From assembly GCA_017562135.1 (NCBI GenBank), contig QEYB01000952.1, positions 372,001 to 436,000 of the forward strand: a stretch of 64,000 bases of DNA, read 5' to 3'. Shown piece after piece: positions 14,101 through 26,106 of the stretch. The first letter of the stretch is position 1; each line of letters begins with the position of its first letter. The notes below the pieces were generated by a model that did not search any database, was not told where the DNA came from, and saw only the letters and a program-made list of their open reading frames with translations. Origin of the DNA: Dipylidium caninum (taxonomy: Eukaryota > Platyhelminthes > Cestoda > Cyclophyllidea > Dipylidiidae). The position numbers and the translations under genes are program-made.

Positions 14101-17100
14101 TACAAATGTCTAATGGAAAAGAAACAGGAATGACAGTCGACAGCGGCAAAGAGCGATGAGACCCCATATTACGTCGACAGCAGCAAAGAAGGAATTTCGT
14201 AAGACTGCTTTCACACTTTAATCTTGCCGATGACTGGGTCACAGTGGATACTCTAAACAAGACTCGGCAAGCGGTTTTAATAAATCCCTGCTTAACGCGA
14301 CAGATAAACTCTCTACCACTAATCTGCATAAACTAGAATACTACAAAAATTGCCGTAAATGTTAATTTCCAGACTGCCGGTAGCCCTACACTCATCCATC
14401 TAGGCGGAATCAACAATCTTTATGCCAAAGAAAAAAAATTAGTTTTACAGGTTAATTATTATTCAAACGGCTTTAAGGTAATATATGCTCCTCTGTTCTT
14501 CTGAAAACTTATTACCCGACTTAATGTCAGATGACAGCGGTGAGATTTACCGGTAGCCATCACAGTCTGTCTGATGGAGGGGCTAGTCGTAAATCTGTCG
14601 TTTCAAGTAGGGAAGAGGGCATCATGGCGTGAAGTGTGTTTGAGATAGGCAGTGTTCACGTTAAGCGTGCATTACAAGAGGGCCATGCCGCGGAATTTTC
14701 GTACTCCATCGGTAGTTATAAATGATAGAATAAACAAACGTGGACAGTGGCGATGTGGCGGCGTTGGCACGAAACAACCTGAGAGCATCCATCCACTAAT
14801 CGGGCCACTGGGGGATTTACGCGCGCATAAATAGTCTAAGATGGAGGGTCGCGCGGCCCAGGCCTGGGGAGGGAAAAAGCGCTGGGGCCGAGGCCGACCC
14901 AGTTTTGGGACAGCCACACAAAACCAGGCCGCAGAACAACAAAACGGCGACGGATTTAGACTCCGCCCGCCGCACGACAACCTTGTGACGCGAGTCGGGG
15001 CGCTGCGGGCGCTGCGCTCGGGAGACCGACAATACACCGGCTTAAAGTGCACTGTCATCGGGCCTAGACACTAAAAGTAGCCAGAAAAACCGAGTGTAGC
15101 ACGTAGCCAAGACTCGCAAACAGGCATGCTGTAAGTTATAATTACCCCAAATGGCGGAAAGAAGCCAAGTGTAGTTAGGGAAAGTGGAATAACGGGGGAT
15201 AGTGGGGAGATGTCCACTGGACGGAATGTATTATAACTGAGACAACCTTTCATTCACTCAATCAGACAAGTAATTTGGCGTTTAACGAAAAAGTAGTTCC
15301 CAACAAAACGCATAAACATGAGGGATTACAATGTGACAGTAAGGTTACACGAAAACAGTGAGTGAAGGGGATAGCTTCTCAAAGGAGATCACTTAAAGAA
15401 GTCGTACGGATAGTAAACACGAAACCTCAGTTACGCAAACAGCGATTATAGGATGGCTAAAATATGACTACGAATAAGAACATTTCCGTCTAGGTTTACG
15501 TGAAGGCAAGTAGACTCTCAAGTCACTGGCTTACATCTAAGTATCCAAGACAAATAACGTTATCCCAATCAGCCCAATTGGCGAGAAAACGAACCCAGCA
15601 CCTTCACCCCCAACACTATGGTCTTCACTTTACTTAAACGGGACTGTCAGTTTTGGTTACTTGATTGGGGTGCTACAATGATCGATAGACGAAATGCATT
15701 TTGGGGAGAGGGGCGAAGTTGTGCGCAAGAAGTGCAACCATCTAAACTGCGTCCGTCTATCCATCCATCCACCCATCCGTTCCTCGTGTGTGCCACCCGT
15801 TCACGTGGCCCGCTAGCATTGGCTAAGGGTTAGCTTCCGAAAGGGGAGGGAAAAATGGGCAGAGGAATGTGCAGCATTTTCGGTTCAGAAAGCTTGCACA
15901 CACGAACAGACAAGACGCTGCCAAGCAGTAGCTGCGAGGAAGACGCCATAACCGGACTCGCGCAGTGGATGATGTAGCGAAGAATGGAGGTGACAGCCGT
16001 GGAGCCTCTATAAGATCCTACCCCAGGCGCACACAATATACCCACACGGTACAAACGAGGTGGGAGGGCAAGAGTGTGAGAGTGAAATACCAGACCCCTG
16101 ACCAGAACGCCTGCTATCAGATCACTGTCAAGGGTAATCTGCACCCTTGAGGCACTCAGAAGTACTGGTAAGGACATGCGTGTACACACCCGCCTTTTTG
16201 CAAATAAGTACGTAAACGGAGTGAAGCCAAATAAGCAAAAAATACATGCTGTTGATCGAAGCGACCACGCCACAAAGTGATAAGGCACTATGGCATTAAC
16301 CGTCACTAATACGAAGGTGGCAAAGACTGAGTTTAGGAATATGTACCACTTGACAAGCGGGACACCGCTGCCATCGAATGGAAGGCAATCTTGCAAATAT
16401 GACTCTTGCCATTTAGTGCGATAGCTGTGTTTCATTTTTCAAGCTGTCAGCATCAGGACAACAGGACACTTTACGCTATTCTAAGAGAATAGCAAATTGT
16501 AACAAAAAGTGAACGCAACATCTGAGGTGTTAAATCTTGATATCATGGAACACACTAACGCAAGCTAATATAAGCATGAGGAATAGGAATATAATGTGGA
16601 ATGGGACTAATTTCAATTTGCTATTCTGGTTAACGAGTAAGATAAGTGAAACAACAGAGGTGATGATCAGTAAGTTTGCAAGCTATGCCGAAACACCCAG
16701 AAGTGCCACAGAGAAGAAATGTAGACTTTCCCGTTAGAGGCAAAATATCTAAACCAGGGGCGTTTGAGCCCAAAGAAATGTATGAAAATATTTGAGAAGC
16801 TGTGATGGAAATTTCTTCAAGAAAGTGTAATCGGCGAAAGTTCAAACAAATTTTCGAGCAAAAATGGGAACCGCTATCAATTTTAAGAAATAACTAGCAC
16901 TAAATGCCACGGCTATGGAAGTGGACCCCCTAAAGCCCCCAAATAATGTATAATTTAGGGTTACCAACAAGAATGGGAAGTTCGTCAGCTGCAAAGGGGA
17001 CAAACAAGGTTGATATGCATTGGTAAAAATGTTAAAATGTTGCACTTGTATCAGGTTGTTTACTGCTCTATTGTATTCACAATGAGCCATTTTCCGGCAA

Positions 17101-18774
17101 GCTACCTTGGAATTTTATGAAAAGGGTGAAATTCTTTGCCGTCGGGAGAAAAAGAATCATATAAACTGAATACGGAAAAGAGGGTTTTTCACCACTTAAT
17201 CAATCTACGATGTGATAAGACAACCATTTTCATATATGAAACAGTATGTAGCAAAATAGATCAGGGTATTGCCTACATGGAGACGTTAAGATGTGGGTTA
17301 TACTTGACCTGAATTCAACACCATACGATGTATATAAGATTAATCGACTTACCAATTTGTTTTGAACACTGGAATTGCCAACAATAATCCCGTTTTTAGT
17401 AAAGAAAAGCGATTTATTGACGAAATTGACACCACAGCCAATGACATCACCTGCCCCGAAAGATGGTCCACAAACATCATCCTCCTCTCCCCCAGACAGT
17501 GAGAATCCATCGTTAAGGCAAATTCGGCCTGTGTTGCTGTGATAACCTATGAAGTTAACACACCCTACAAAGTGAAATAAATAAAGTACTCAGTGTAATG
17601 GCATCGCAAAGGTTACGTTAATGACAATTGGCGATCGAAATAAAATTCGAGATGATGAACAGCATGCCCAACCAGGCTTTAATTCTCAAAACCCATATTT
17701 AGCGAAATGCACTTATCTAAAAATATCTCTTGTAAAAGCCTCATATCTCCGAGGCATGGTTCTCAAAAGCTAACAATGCTATCTATGAAGTGAGCCATCG
17801 GATATTCCAACTGAATTTGTGTGGAGAGGTTGATGAAAGTTTCATTTTACTATTTGCATGCCTTGCGCACATGGTAATACGGGGAAAGAAAATATTCAAA
17901 AATCTAACTAAAATATGATTATGAGGAAGCAGTAATCAGTCGCATTCGATCAATTACAGTGACCAATGTTAATGAATATAGGATCTCAGATCACAAAACA
18001 GAGCCAATTAACCAAAATAAAAACTAACGTTGGTGTTTGGTTTTATCGGATTCGTCGAAGGAAAAGCCGACTTTAAGAGATCTAAAAGTGAATATTAGAT
18101 TTTTAAATGAATAAAGGAGAAATCGAAGTGTGTAACGATGAGTAAACTCACCCACACTGACTTTTAGCACTTATGTTCACCTCATAGTAATACAAACTGC
18201 AACAAAGCGGTATAGGCTGGTCGGCAATAATATTCAGAACTGCCGGAACCTTTTGAGATGGTGCACGCATATCTATAGCCAAATTCGTCATCATTAATAT
18301 ACCTCAGTCGTCCCAAACCATGACACAGGGAAGAAAAGCACTTCAAATTACTAGGAAAAAAGTATAAGGACAAGGGGACATTAAAGTTGTTAACGAAAAA
18401 TAGCCTTGTCGAGGAGGCAATAAAATTCGTGCCGAGAATTACTGTAGTAAATTAAAATCCCGAATATTGCCAAGATAAAAAGCTAACAAATCTGACTATC
18501 GAAATCGGGAAAACGCTTTAGCACCACCAGGACAAGAAAACACTAATAAATCGGGGAAGAGCGCTTTTTAAATTCACCAGCCTCCTAGGAGCGAGGGTAA
18601 CATGCCTTTGAGTTTCAAAGTCCCCTCCCAGGAGCGAGAAGACTGATACTCTTTTAATTGCATGAAACATTTGGGCAGCGTCGCATTATATCGCACGGCA
18701 ATAGGATAGAGTGGATTTACTATCCTCTGCTGTAAATCGAGGCTTCGCCTTAAAACGGGCTCTGCCATAACCAT
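1865..18774 (-). CDS. RANBP9: RanBPM (RANBP9/10-like) gene, 5' and central part, seven exons, 3' end off the window
   Basis: Split gene read on the minus strand as exons 18606-18774, 18152-18272, 18029-18081, 17353-17564, 11611-11795, 8107-8341 and 1865-2167. Splice phases agree at every junction (1, 2, 1, 0, 2, 0) and give about 426 residues. Domain order is SPRY (about residues 30-205), LisH (about 247-275) and CTLH (about 378-426, cut by the last donor). The usual CRA domain is missing and should lie left of base 1. RanBPM proteins are cytoplasmic/nuclear scaffolds and part of the CTLH/GID ubiquitin ligase; this role is family knowledge. Family recognition rests on an LYP..LP start, PIPLCCSLYYYEV, GDVIGCGVNF with FFTKNG, NFGQRDFVFAID, YLLRHGYLDTA and FMLRCRYFIEL, all in the expected order. 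No frameshift or stop is seen. The first junction is the least certain. Confidence 0.88.
6299..6330 (+). repeat. (AATC)n microsatellite
   Basis: Imperfect tetramer run aatcaatcaatcaatcag in RanBPM intron 6. Confidence 0.85.
6641..6676 (+). repeat. TG/CG alternating repeat
   Basis: Run of GTGTG with CG steps, able to form left-handed DNA; in RanBPM intron 6. Confidence 0.85.
8107..8341 (-). CDS. RANBP9: RanBPM exon 6: LisH motif followed by a low-complexity insert
   Basis: Phase 2 in (acceptor ttttaag) and phase 0 out (strong gtgagt). It starts LVFDYLLRHGYLDTANAMAR, the LisH dimerisation motif (family form YLVHHGYCATAEAFAR). In vertebrates CTLH follows almost directly; here the exon goes on with about 50 residues rich in Ser, Thr, Pro and Ala (AAAAVPLSPSFPS, STPQPPQP), predicted to be disordered. 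Confidence 0.92.
8342..11610 (-). other. RanBPM intron 5
   Basis: A 3.3-kb intron, AT-rich around 9180-9560. Nothing recognisable; the short open frames at 9645-9854 and 10235-10492 have no family match. Confidence 0.7.
11611..11795 (-). CDS. RANBP9: RanBPM exon 5: end of SPRY and linker to LisH
   Basis: Begins after tttttgcag and ends at donor gtaaac, phase 0 in and 2 out. It encodes IANFGQRDFVFAIDQFLAQE, a clear match to the VNFGQxPFVFDIEDY signature that follows SPRY in RanBPM. The last residues (ANVGMQ) join to the LisH exon with a split Ser codon. The + strand frame over the same bases is a shadow. Confidence 0.93.
11796..17352 (-). other. RanBPM intron 4
   Basis: A 5.6-kb intron between two securely identified exons. 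It contains a GC-rich, CpG-containing stretch at about 14830-15060 and an (ATCC)n microsatellite at 15756-15779. The 201-codon open frame at 15830-16435 (minus) has no recognisable features and I do not call it a gene. Confidence 0.7.
15756..15779 (+). repeat. (ATCC)n microsatellite
   Basis: Short imperfect tetramer run in RanBPM intron 4. Confidence 0.8.
17353..17564 (-). CDS. RANBP9: RanBPM exon 4: core of SPRY
   Basis: Encodes CVNFIGYHSNTGRICLNDG, then GAGDVIGCGVNFVN and FFTKNG. This is the most conserved part of the RanBPM SPRY domain (YGYH...F, GDVIGCCVNL, FYTKNG). Acceptor ttgtag and donor gtaagt are both strong. Phase is 1 in and 0 out. An acidic run (GGEEDD) sits where the vertebrate protein has a short loop. 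SPRY is the protein-binding part of RanBPM. Confidence 0.93.
17565..18028 (-). other. RanBPM intron 3
   Basis: A 464-nt AT-rich intron without visible features. Confidence 0.75.
18029..18081 (-). CDS. RANBP9: RanBPM exon 3: 53-nt SPRY exon
   Basis: Very short exon between acceptor cttttag and donor gttagt, phase 2 in and phase 1 out. It encodes SLKVGFSFDESDKTKHQ, which fills the family position GIGLS...N...LPGW. Both phases match the neighbouring exons, which is strong support for so small a piece. The intron before it is only 70 nt. Confidence 0.82.
18152..18272 (-). CDS. RANBP9: RanBPM exon 2: N-terminal half of SPRY
   Basis: Encodes a stretch ending PIPLCCSLYYYEV and SAKSQCG, matching the family's PIPxxCGIYYFEV core strand of SPRY. 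The donor is a strong gtgagt at 18151, phase 2. The acceptor is less certain: ctatag before 18272 and ctgag before 18302 are both phase 1, and the second adds ten residues. An in-frame TGA lies just before the 18302 acceptor, so the exon cannot extend further. It is too small to show as a long open frame. Confidence 0.8.
18606..18774 (-). CDS. RANBP9: RanBPM exon 1: start codon and lead-in to SPRY
   Basis: Candidate first coding exon of 56 codons plus one base. The ATG at 18774 has an in-frame TGA a few codons upstream. The peptide begins MVMAEPVLRRSLDLQQ and continues NPLYPIAVRYNATLP, which resembles the RRLQRLYP...LPRSW start of vertebrate RANBP10 just before SPRY; LKLKG matches the place of the family's V-H-Y-K-G. 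No GT donor of the needed phase 1 sits at a suitable place. I end the exon at a GC donor (gcatgt, five of six bases of the GC consensus), which joins in phase to exon 2. The open frame itself runs on to a stop at 18574, so the exon end is inferred. Confidence 0.62.
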
Positions 18775-21700
18775 GAACAGCTGACGTCTTCAAGTCAAAA
18801 TGACCATTCGCGTCTCTATTAACTTAAACAAGAATGCTTACAGCACTTCCTTTGTGAGTTTCTACAAGTAACCGGCAAAAAAAACCAGCGGCATGATTTA
18901 TCTTGTAAAAAAATTAAAATTATCGGTCTAATACAACACGATAATATATTTTTTTAAATTTGTTTGTAATTTAAATATTTGTCATGTAGAATATCGGCTT
19001 ACAGCCACAGATGCACGGAAACGCAGTCATGTATTTTATTTAACCGTAAATAACTGAGCAGTATCTTCTTTTTCTCTTTCCTCTATGCACATGAAGTAAC
19101 GCCGACCTTTATTGGTATGTTCACTTTAGAGGCATATGTTACTCTTTACATTTTTAACTGTGGAAATCGGTTACATCGATCTAAGTCCTCATGCGAATGT
19201 ATTCCAAAATGACTGTTTCCTCGTATTAATGTTGGGGAAGAATACTCAATGCTGTCAATACGTGGATAATCATTCGATTTTTAGGTGCGCGGCGACGGAC
19301 TACTAAGAAACGAATTTTCAAGGTCTTGTTCCTCCAAACCAGCGCACTATTGCGAGAATTAACAGTAACAATATTTATCGAGTTATTTTAGCTTTTTAAG
19401 TCCGGATAAATTAACTGGATAATGCTGAAACTATATTTCATGCCTGCCAAGCTTAAAAGCCGCTCTTTCTTTAATGCATCATTGAAAAATTAAAAATCCT
19501 TAATTAAGAACATTTCAAGAATATTTTTACACCTTGTAAGAAATGGTAGATTATGACTTTCCCTTTACTGCATTTAGTACCGACGGCTTGTTCGGTCCTT
19601 GCTGCAGTAAGAGCATTTCATGGAACCAACCGTATTAAATCACTCCCGTGTATACGTTCATTGATTTATAAATTTGTCGGCAATCGTCCGCTCCTCTTCT
19701 CCATTTAGCATTTGATCGTCTGTCTTCAGGGCTGTTTGAAATTCGGTAAAAAATTGACATAAGCAGACATCGTTACTTACCGTTTTAATGTTCATGAAAT
19801 TTAGTGCGATCGTTAAAGATAACTCAGAATTCAGGCCTAAATGAAGTATAATAACATATCTTTTGACAGACTTGGACATAACTGCGCACAACATTCCCAT
19901 ACTGTTGTCAGTGCGACGAATTACATGAACTTATCATGTATGCTCTTCTGCTGACCAGCAGGCTATATAACTTCTACCTCCACCAACTTTGGGCCAGAAT
20001 TTATTTATCCTGTCGCGACTATTCATCACAATTTGTACTCGTGTCCTCCTTGTTATTTCCTAATAAATACATAAGAACAAAATGTGTATTATTTCCTTCC
20101 ATGTCGAAGTGCCATTTGCCTTAAACCCCTCCTGTAAGCAGAATGGTTAGCCATCAACCGTGTTTTTATTTGGACTTTACTGAAACTCTAATAAGTAACA
20201 AATTCCAAGTTAAACAAATTGATATGGGACTTGTTAGGCCCTCTTGTAACTTGGAGCAAAAATTGCAATACATATGTGTATACTTTTAAAAGTGATTGGA
20301 TCGGAAAACGTCGCCCGATGAAATAAGTCAAGTACCAGCGGAGGTAGGGATCAAACTACTGGAAATTGAAAATCACTGTCCCTTTTTATGCTGGTCGGAA
20401 AGGAGCTGGCTAAATTGTATTTATTTAACTCGGTATGTTTTTATTAAAGTGAAACTCAATGCATAGCTGTCAGTAAATGTATGGGCACTTGACATTTATC
20501 TTGAAATAGATGTTGGCGTTAGCAGGGTCTTTTTGTTAACCCATGCTGATCGTAAAAAACTACGCCAAGCTGCCATGCTGCAGTTGCCGCAGTAGAAGCC
20601 AATTCAATTACATACAAGCATCATTGGCAGAAGAACCACACTAACATGCGATCGTTTAGGGTGAGAGGACATTTGACGCGCCTTTTTGCAGGCTTGGGCA
20701 AAGAAGGATTGACTGCTGCTGGGCTGCGAGGGGATGTGTGGAGTGGCGGATGAGATCACCGTCGTGGGCTTATTTTAGTGGTCTAGTGGAGAGGGCGGCA
20801 TTTACACCGAGTATCGTTTGATTTCAAATAACTTCCAACGTTACAGTGTTAAACAACCGAGGCGGTGACAAGACGATCAACTCCACAAAGGGACGTTCTG
20901 TAAGGAACTAGTCGCAAGAGCCTCATGACTGCATCTGCAGGTGCTGGCGATAGTCGTGTGGAAGAGTGGGAGACTCCATTCTGCCTATGTGGACCAAGAT
21001 GAATTGCGCTTCATGGATGAGTGCCTTGGCAGTGAACTATTTTCCATTATTCCCTTTCCATCGCACATAGCACTCTTTAGGAAGCGCTACAGATCGAGTC
21101 GTCGTAAAGGCACTGAGAGCTGTGAGCTAGTCCCTTCTGCTCTAAATCCTAAAGGTTGTCCAACTTGCGGAGACACTACTTCCATGCAGCAAGCGTTAAC
21201 GTAGACTGAGTTTTACCTTAATTGAGCGTATAAAAAACATGGTTTGAAATTATCCATTTATCTAAGAAATGCGAAATGTCCCTCATAGGCAGTGAGGAAG
21301 TGTAGACCAATTTGGATTGACTACCTTAAACTAAAGTGGTTAGAGTAAAATCCTTTGTAAGGTAGGAGAATTGCGAGTTACACATTATCGCAGAATCGTG
21401 TCCTTCTGAGTCCTCTTCTACGCCAGACTGTGGCACTGAAATGGGAAAGAGTAAACGACACGGGTCGTATAGAGAGCCTGGATGGTCGCAAACACGAATC
21501 GGAGATCGCACCGCTTTCCTAAAGTGTACAGCCGTGGAGAGGGAGAATTCTGCATTCACAAAGAAATTATAATCCCTTATTCATACCGTTTTCTCACCGA
21601 ACGTATCCGTTCTTTTCAGTCACGCGACTGCAGCATCACTACCGGCTGAGAAGCAGCCTTTTTGAGGATCTGACTCAGTGAGAACACAGTGCGAGCTTGT

Positions 21701-24700
21701 GCCTGTTGGTTTTGGCGCTGCCTGCTAATTGAGAAGGGCGGACAGGATGGGGCGCGCGAAGGGTTTCACTCTTCATTTTCCACCGAAAACGAAGCCATCT
21801 GCGCACTTCCTGTAAATTACTTCCCACCTCGTCTATATGTTTAGGGTCTTCGGTGCATGTTGATGAGCCAATTGTGCTGAAGTTCTTCCAACATGCTAAC
21901 TCTCGGCAGAGGTTAAAACCTGAGGGTGGGAAGACGCTTCATCCACCATGCATCGTTGGCGCGAGTTAGTAACGCCGGAGACCGAAGACCCCGAGCATGT
22001 CGAAGCGTGACACTTGCGCTGTGATCAGTCCATGTGCCCAACGCGGAGGTGGAAATCCACCCAAGGCTGAAGGTGCCTCGCCTGTTAGAGTGCACGCTCG
22101 TGCTTCGTTGAGGCGCGGAGAGCGCAGAGACGTCTGCTATTTAGTCCCGCCTTATTGAGGCCACCTAACTCGGTATTGTGAGTTTAGTTACTTAGTTGAG
22201 GGAGGTCGCTACTCAGTGGCGGGCGCATCGTAGCCTCATTTTTTGCCTCTCCAAGCCTCTTCGAGTGGTCGCAAAATCGCCAAGGCAGCATCATTAGTTA
22301 GTGATACCATCCCCATAAGGATCGAGTCATGCGCATTCGCGCCCCAAATTTCATTGCTTACTCGATCTAATCTTCGAGAGATTTCTCAAAATGTCAACTG
22401 CACCGTGTGTTCCCTCGAGCCGTGAGGAGGCTTATGAAGGAAGATGTTCCAAATCGCTTTTGCCACAACACACCTCATTCCTGTTAATTTCACTGAGCAA
22501 CTGAATTCTGTGAGTAGTGAGGACGGGGAGAGAGAGAGAGAGGGAGGAAGAAAGTAGGACAGGGAGGAATGATTTTGTCGAAGCGATACATTGGAGCATG
22601 AGGAGTTGAGGAATTGCTTGAGGCTATTAATTAATCAAGCAGAGGAGAATAATCATTATTCAGCCGTTCTACCCCTGACCCGTTGTTTCCTCCGTTGGCG
22701 TTGGCGTAAGTCAATCCGCCCTATGCTGAGGGTAAATAGCGAAAACGAAGCCGAATCATTCAGTTTAGGCGATTTATTGGGCTCAGCCATGAACTCACAT
22801 AAACAGAGGTCTTCTAAATGGGCGACATAAAAACAAACCAAGACCTGACAAGTGCGCACCAGCACATTCACACAGCATCTATCGTATGAACGCAATCGAT
22901 TCGACGTTGACAGGACTCTTCTTCAGCCCTTCTCTGTCCCAAACGGGTGTTCCCGACGTCGGACATTATTCAGCCGTGGTGGTGGCTTGGCAGCAGACGA
23001 CGTGCAACGTTGATCCACTGGTCCCCCTGGCGCGTAAGGCTTCAAGGGGAGCAGGCATACTCTTTTCTTAAGCTACAGACCAGACTCCACCTTTGAGTCC
23101 ACGCCGGTCGCAAAATGCCTGGCTTATGGTCCGCGTTGTCGGGGAAACCCGACGATAATGATTACAAACAGGCACGCACAAAACACATAGACACATGTTA
23201 CTAACTAGGAGTTACCCGTAATCCATGTGAGCTTGCGAAAGAGGGAGACAAGCGTTCTGTGATTTGGCTTCCCGTCCCCCAAATTGGGCACTACGTTGGC
23301 CCGACTCTATGAAATCGAAAGAAGCAAGAGGGGCAGAATGGAAAAACAACTATGTGCTCATAACCTTAGGTGTTGCGCAGACAAACACTTAAGGATCTGA
23401 TGACTAGACGAACTTAGTTAACTCCCAAAAAATTTTCTTCCATTTTTCAGCCAAGGGCAGTGAGAAGTGACGTTACTGGCAGTAAGGATTTGGTACATTT
23501 GCTGGGGGGTGACGATGGCTGCACCAGAGCTACCCAAGATAAGTTTTGGACTTGTGCCCAAAATTCCCACTCATTGAAATGCTGGCAGAGGCATTCGGTC
23601 TCGTGATCTCTCTGGACGTTTTTGTCAAGACGCATTCTCACTGTCTTGGCAATCGACCACGTATCACTGGGGTGGAATCCATTATGAGTGTAAAAATTTT
23701 CTGTAACAAAAGTGACTTTCGCTATAGGGCAAAGGTTGCCCTCGAATGCTGTTTGCTGTAATCTTGTCACGCCTTCCTCTCCCCTTCCATCCTTCCTTCG
23801 TCCATTTATCCCACATTCGACTCATGTGCATCTACCTCAAAAGTAGATCAAAAGTAATAATCAAGTGGCCGCGGCCCAGTTGGTGAAAACACTAAACATT
23901 ACCTAAGAGAAAGAAAGTGAAGTTCGCAACTGGTGAAGTCAATTCGGTTAAACAGGGTCTTCTCCGTGATGGTTTAAGTAAACACTGGCTGCTCCTCGTC
24001 TGAAACGGGTTACACAAAGTCGGTGCAACAGGGGGAGAACGAGTGAGGTGCCGCCCATCACTACGCCATCCGATTGACGGTAAAGGCAGATGGAAGCTGC
24101 CACGCCTTCTGTCAAGTCGCCTAAGTACGGACCCACACAGTCACACGGCATTGGGGCTGCAAACGGCGAGAGTGTTTGGAGTGAGGTGCATACCAATCGC
24201 ATTTCCAGTCGACCCAACCGTGGCGTTGCGTGACCACTGGGAAAAGCTGCCTCTTCTCACAACAACAGTGCGTGCAGCTCGCAGTTCCAACAGTCTCTCA
24301 CCTTATCTGTGCAATTATGAACGCAACTGCGGTGACCAAGGGGCCTCAGCGAATAGCTTTTGGCACCCGGACTCGGATTGAATTTGTCCCCTGTCATGGC
24401 TCCTTTAGTTGCGACTCGAAAGTGCGGCACTTTCACTTCCATATGCATATGAATAAACCAACCATGGTGGTGAAAATGCAACAGAAAGTGTAGGAGACTG
24501 AAACAGTGATAAGAGAGGAGAAGTGGCGGAAAAATGCGGTTGCGGTGGCGAAGTTGGAACTAGGACGTGGGCAGCGAGATTCATTCAGCTCCCAAAAATG
24601 GGCAAAATTTCATTTTGCATGCGCACTGTACACCATAATCAAATCTGCATATTCAACCTAAAAATAAATTGTCAGCGGGCCGAGGCAGTTAAATTGACTG

Positions 24701-25639
24701 GGCAAAGATGACAACGCCTTTGTGAAAGTCGTATCGCTTCAAAGGGCCAGTTGTCCCAATCGGGCTAAAAGTCTCTTTACTGCCCTAGATGAAGCTCATG
24801 GCACACTGGAATTTGTCTTGTTGAGCACAAGCACCAAACTTTATTTGTAAAATAAAATGTTGAACCATAAAACAACAATCCACATGGGAGAGGTTGGGGG
24901 TGGAGAGTTCGTGCTATTGGAGCGGGCATAAAATGAGGCAGATAGTTGAGAGTCGGCTAGGCCTCGCTTAATACCCCATCCTGAGACCACCCTGCTGGGT
25001 CGCGAAGATGTTGTCTCCGTGGCGGTGAGGAGTGGTCAGGTCTCTGTACACCGTAAACCATATACAGACGCCAGTTCAACGTTCTCCTGTCCACAGAACA
25101 ACTCGTCGTGAACTACACCTCACGTAACCCATATGTAGTCAGATATTTTTGGCTTGGTAGACGTTACCACAACTCCTTTTTCTGCTCCTATTTGCAGCAC
25201 AATGGGGTTATTTCAGACCGAAAAGAGCGGGATACTTTCGCCCGAATGAGTGCGCCTGAACACAAAGGTCCAGTGCTCTGACGAAGAGTGGCAGGGGCAG
25301 GTGGTAGGTGTGGAGAATAAACACGTATTTCAGCGGTGCAAAAACATGTCTCTTAAGTGCCTATGTTGTTTACTCAAGCGTTCTACCCGCGTATACACCC
25401 CGCGAACTAGTTGGCATCTTTGGGGCTCATGTTAGTAGCGCGTGCATTTCAGGGACATGGGAGGATACCTAAAATTGACTACCACAGGTTTAGGTGCATA
25501 GAGTGGTCTGCGTCAGCCTCTCTCTCTCTCACCCACGGAAAGTGGGCATTATTCGGGTGGTTTGGAGCTTGCAGCACAGCAAGGGTGGAATTGGGAGTCG
25601 TTGATCCCACTCAAGCGAGCGGACACCGCCTATTCGTCG
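18775..25639. other. Region between the divergent genes, no coding exon found
   Basis: Starts with a very AT-rich patch (about 18900-18980) just upstream of the RanBPM start. To the right the + strand turns pyrimidine-rich, as in the ankyrin introns, so part of this may be transcribed 5' leader or intron of the plus-strand gene. A GA-repeat lies at about 22528-22545. Open frames at 20941-21204, 23447-23770 and 24043-24381 show no domain or family signal. Confidence 0.5.
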
Positions 25640-25805
25640 AGCGCACGTGTGTTCCTCGTGCCAGTCAGCGAGAGCCAATTGGAGAACTGACGAACGCACG
25701 AATCGATTAGCCAATCAGCTCTCGTCTGGCATACCGTCACAGCAAGTCTTCGTCACAGCGGCGAGCGAGAGCTAATCTCGTTCGTTCTCTCGCTCCCGCT
25801 ATAAA
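25640..25805 (+). promoter_or_regulatory. Candidate CCAAT/TATA promoter of the upstream ankyrin start
   Basis: Contains an E-box CACGTG (25644-25649), two CCAAT boxes (25675-25679 and 25711-25715), a 9-bp perfect inverted repeat (GAGCGAGAG at 25763-25771 and its complement at 25787-25795) and TATAAA at 25800-25805. CCAAT-to-TATA spacing is typical of animal promoters. It lies about 300 bases before the ATG at 26107. No transcript evidence is available, so this is inference from motif order. Confidence 0.45.
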
Positions 25806-26106
25806 CCTGGCCGAGGCGATAGGACACACGACCTTGAGACCCCGTTAACTGGGCGTACCCACCACCTCCGAACAATTGAGGTTGTACAAAAAGTCAATAT
25901 TTTCGTAACGCAAATAGCTCCCTCCCACCCACGCGCCCCAGCAGTCGCAACCAACCCGAGGCCCCTGCGACCACTGGCCTATCACTAGCTGCCTCACAGA
26001 CAGCATAAAAGGCGTACGCACAGTGAAGTTCGCTCCTTGGGTGAAATTGTACAGGGGTATTTTGGTGAGAATAGCGCATCGACGGTTTTAGTTCACCCCA
26101 AATAAA

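Noticed and set aside
15830..16435. 201-codon minus-strand open frame
   Set aside because: Lies inside RanBPM intron 4, no domain, hydrophobic pieces without a regular membrane pattern. I read it as chance.
24043..24381. 112-codon plus-strand open frame between the genes
   Set aside because: No family signal, no convincing splice borders, overlapping frames on both strands.
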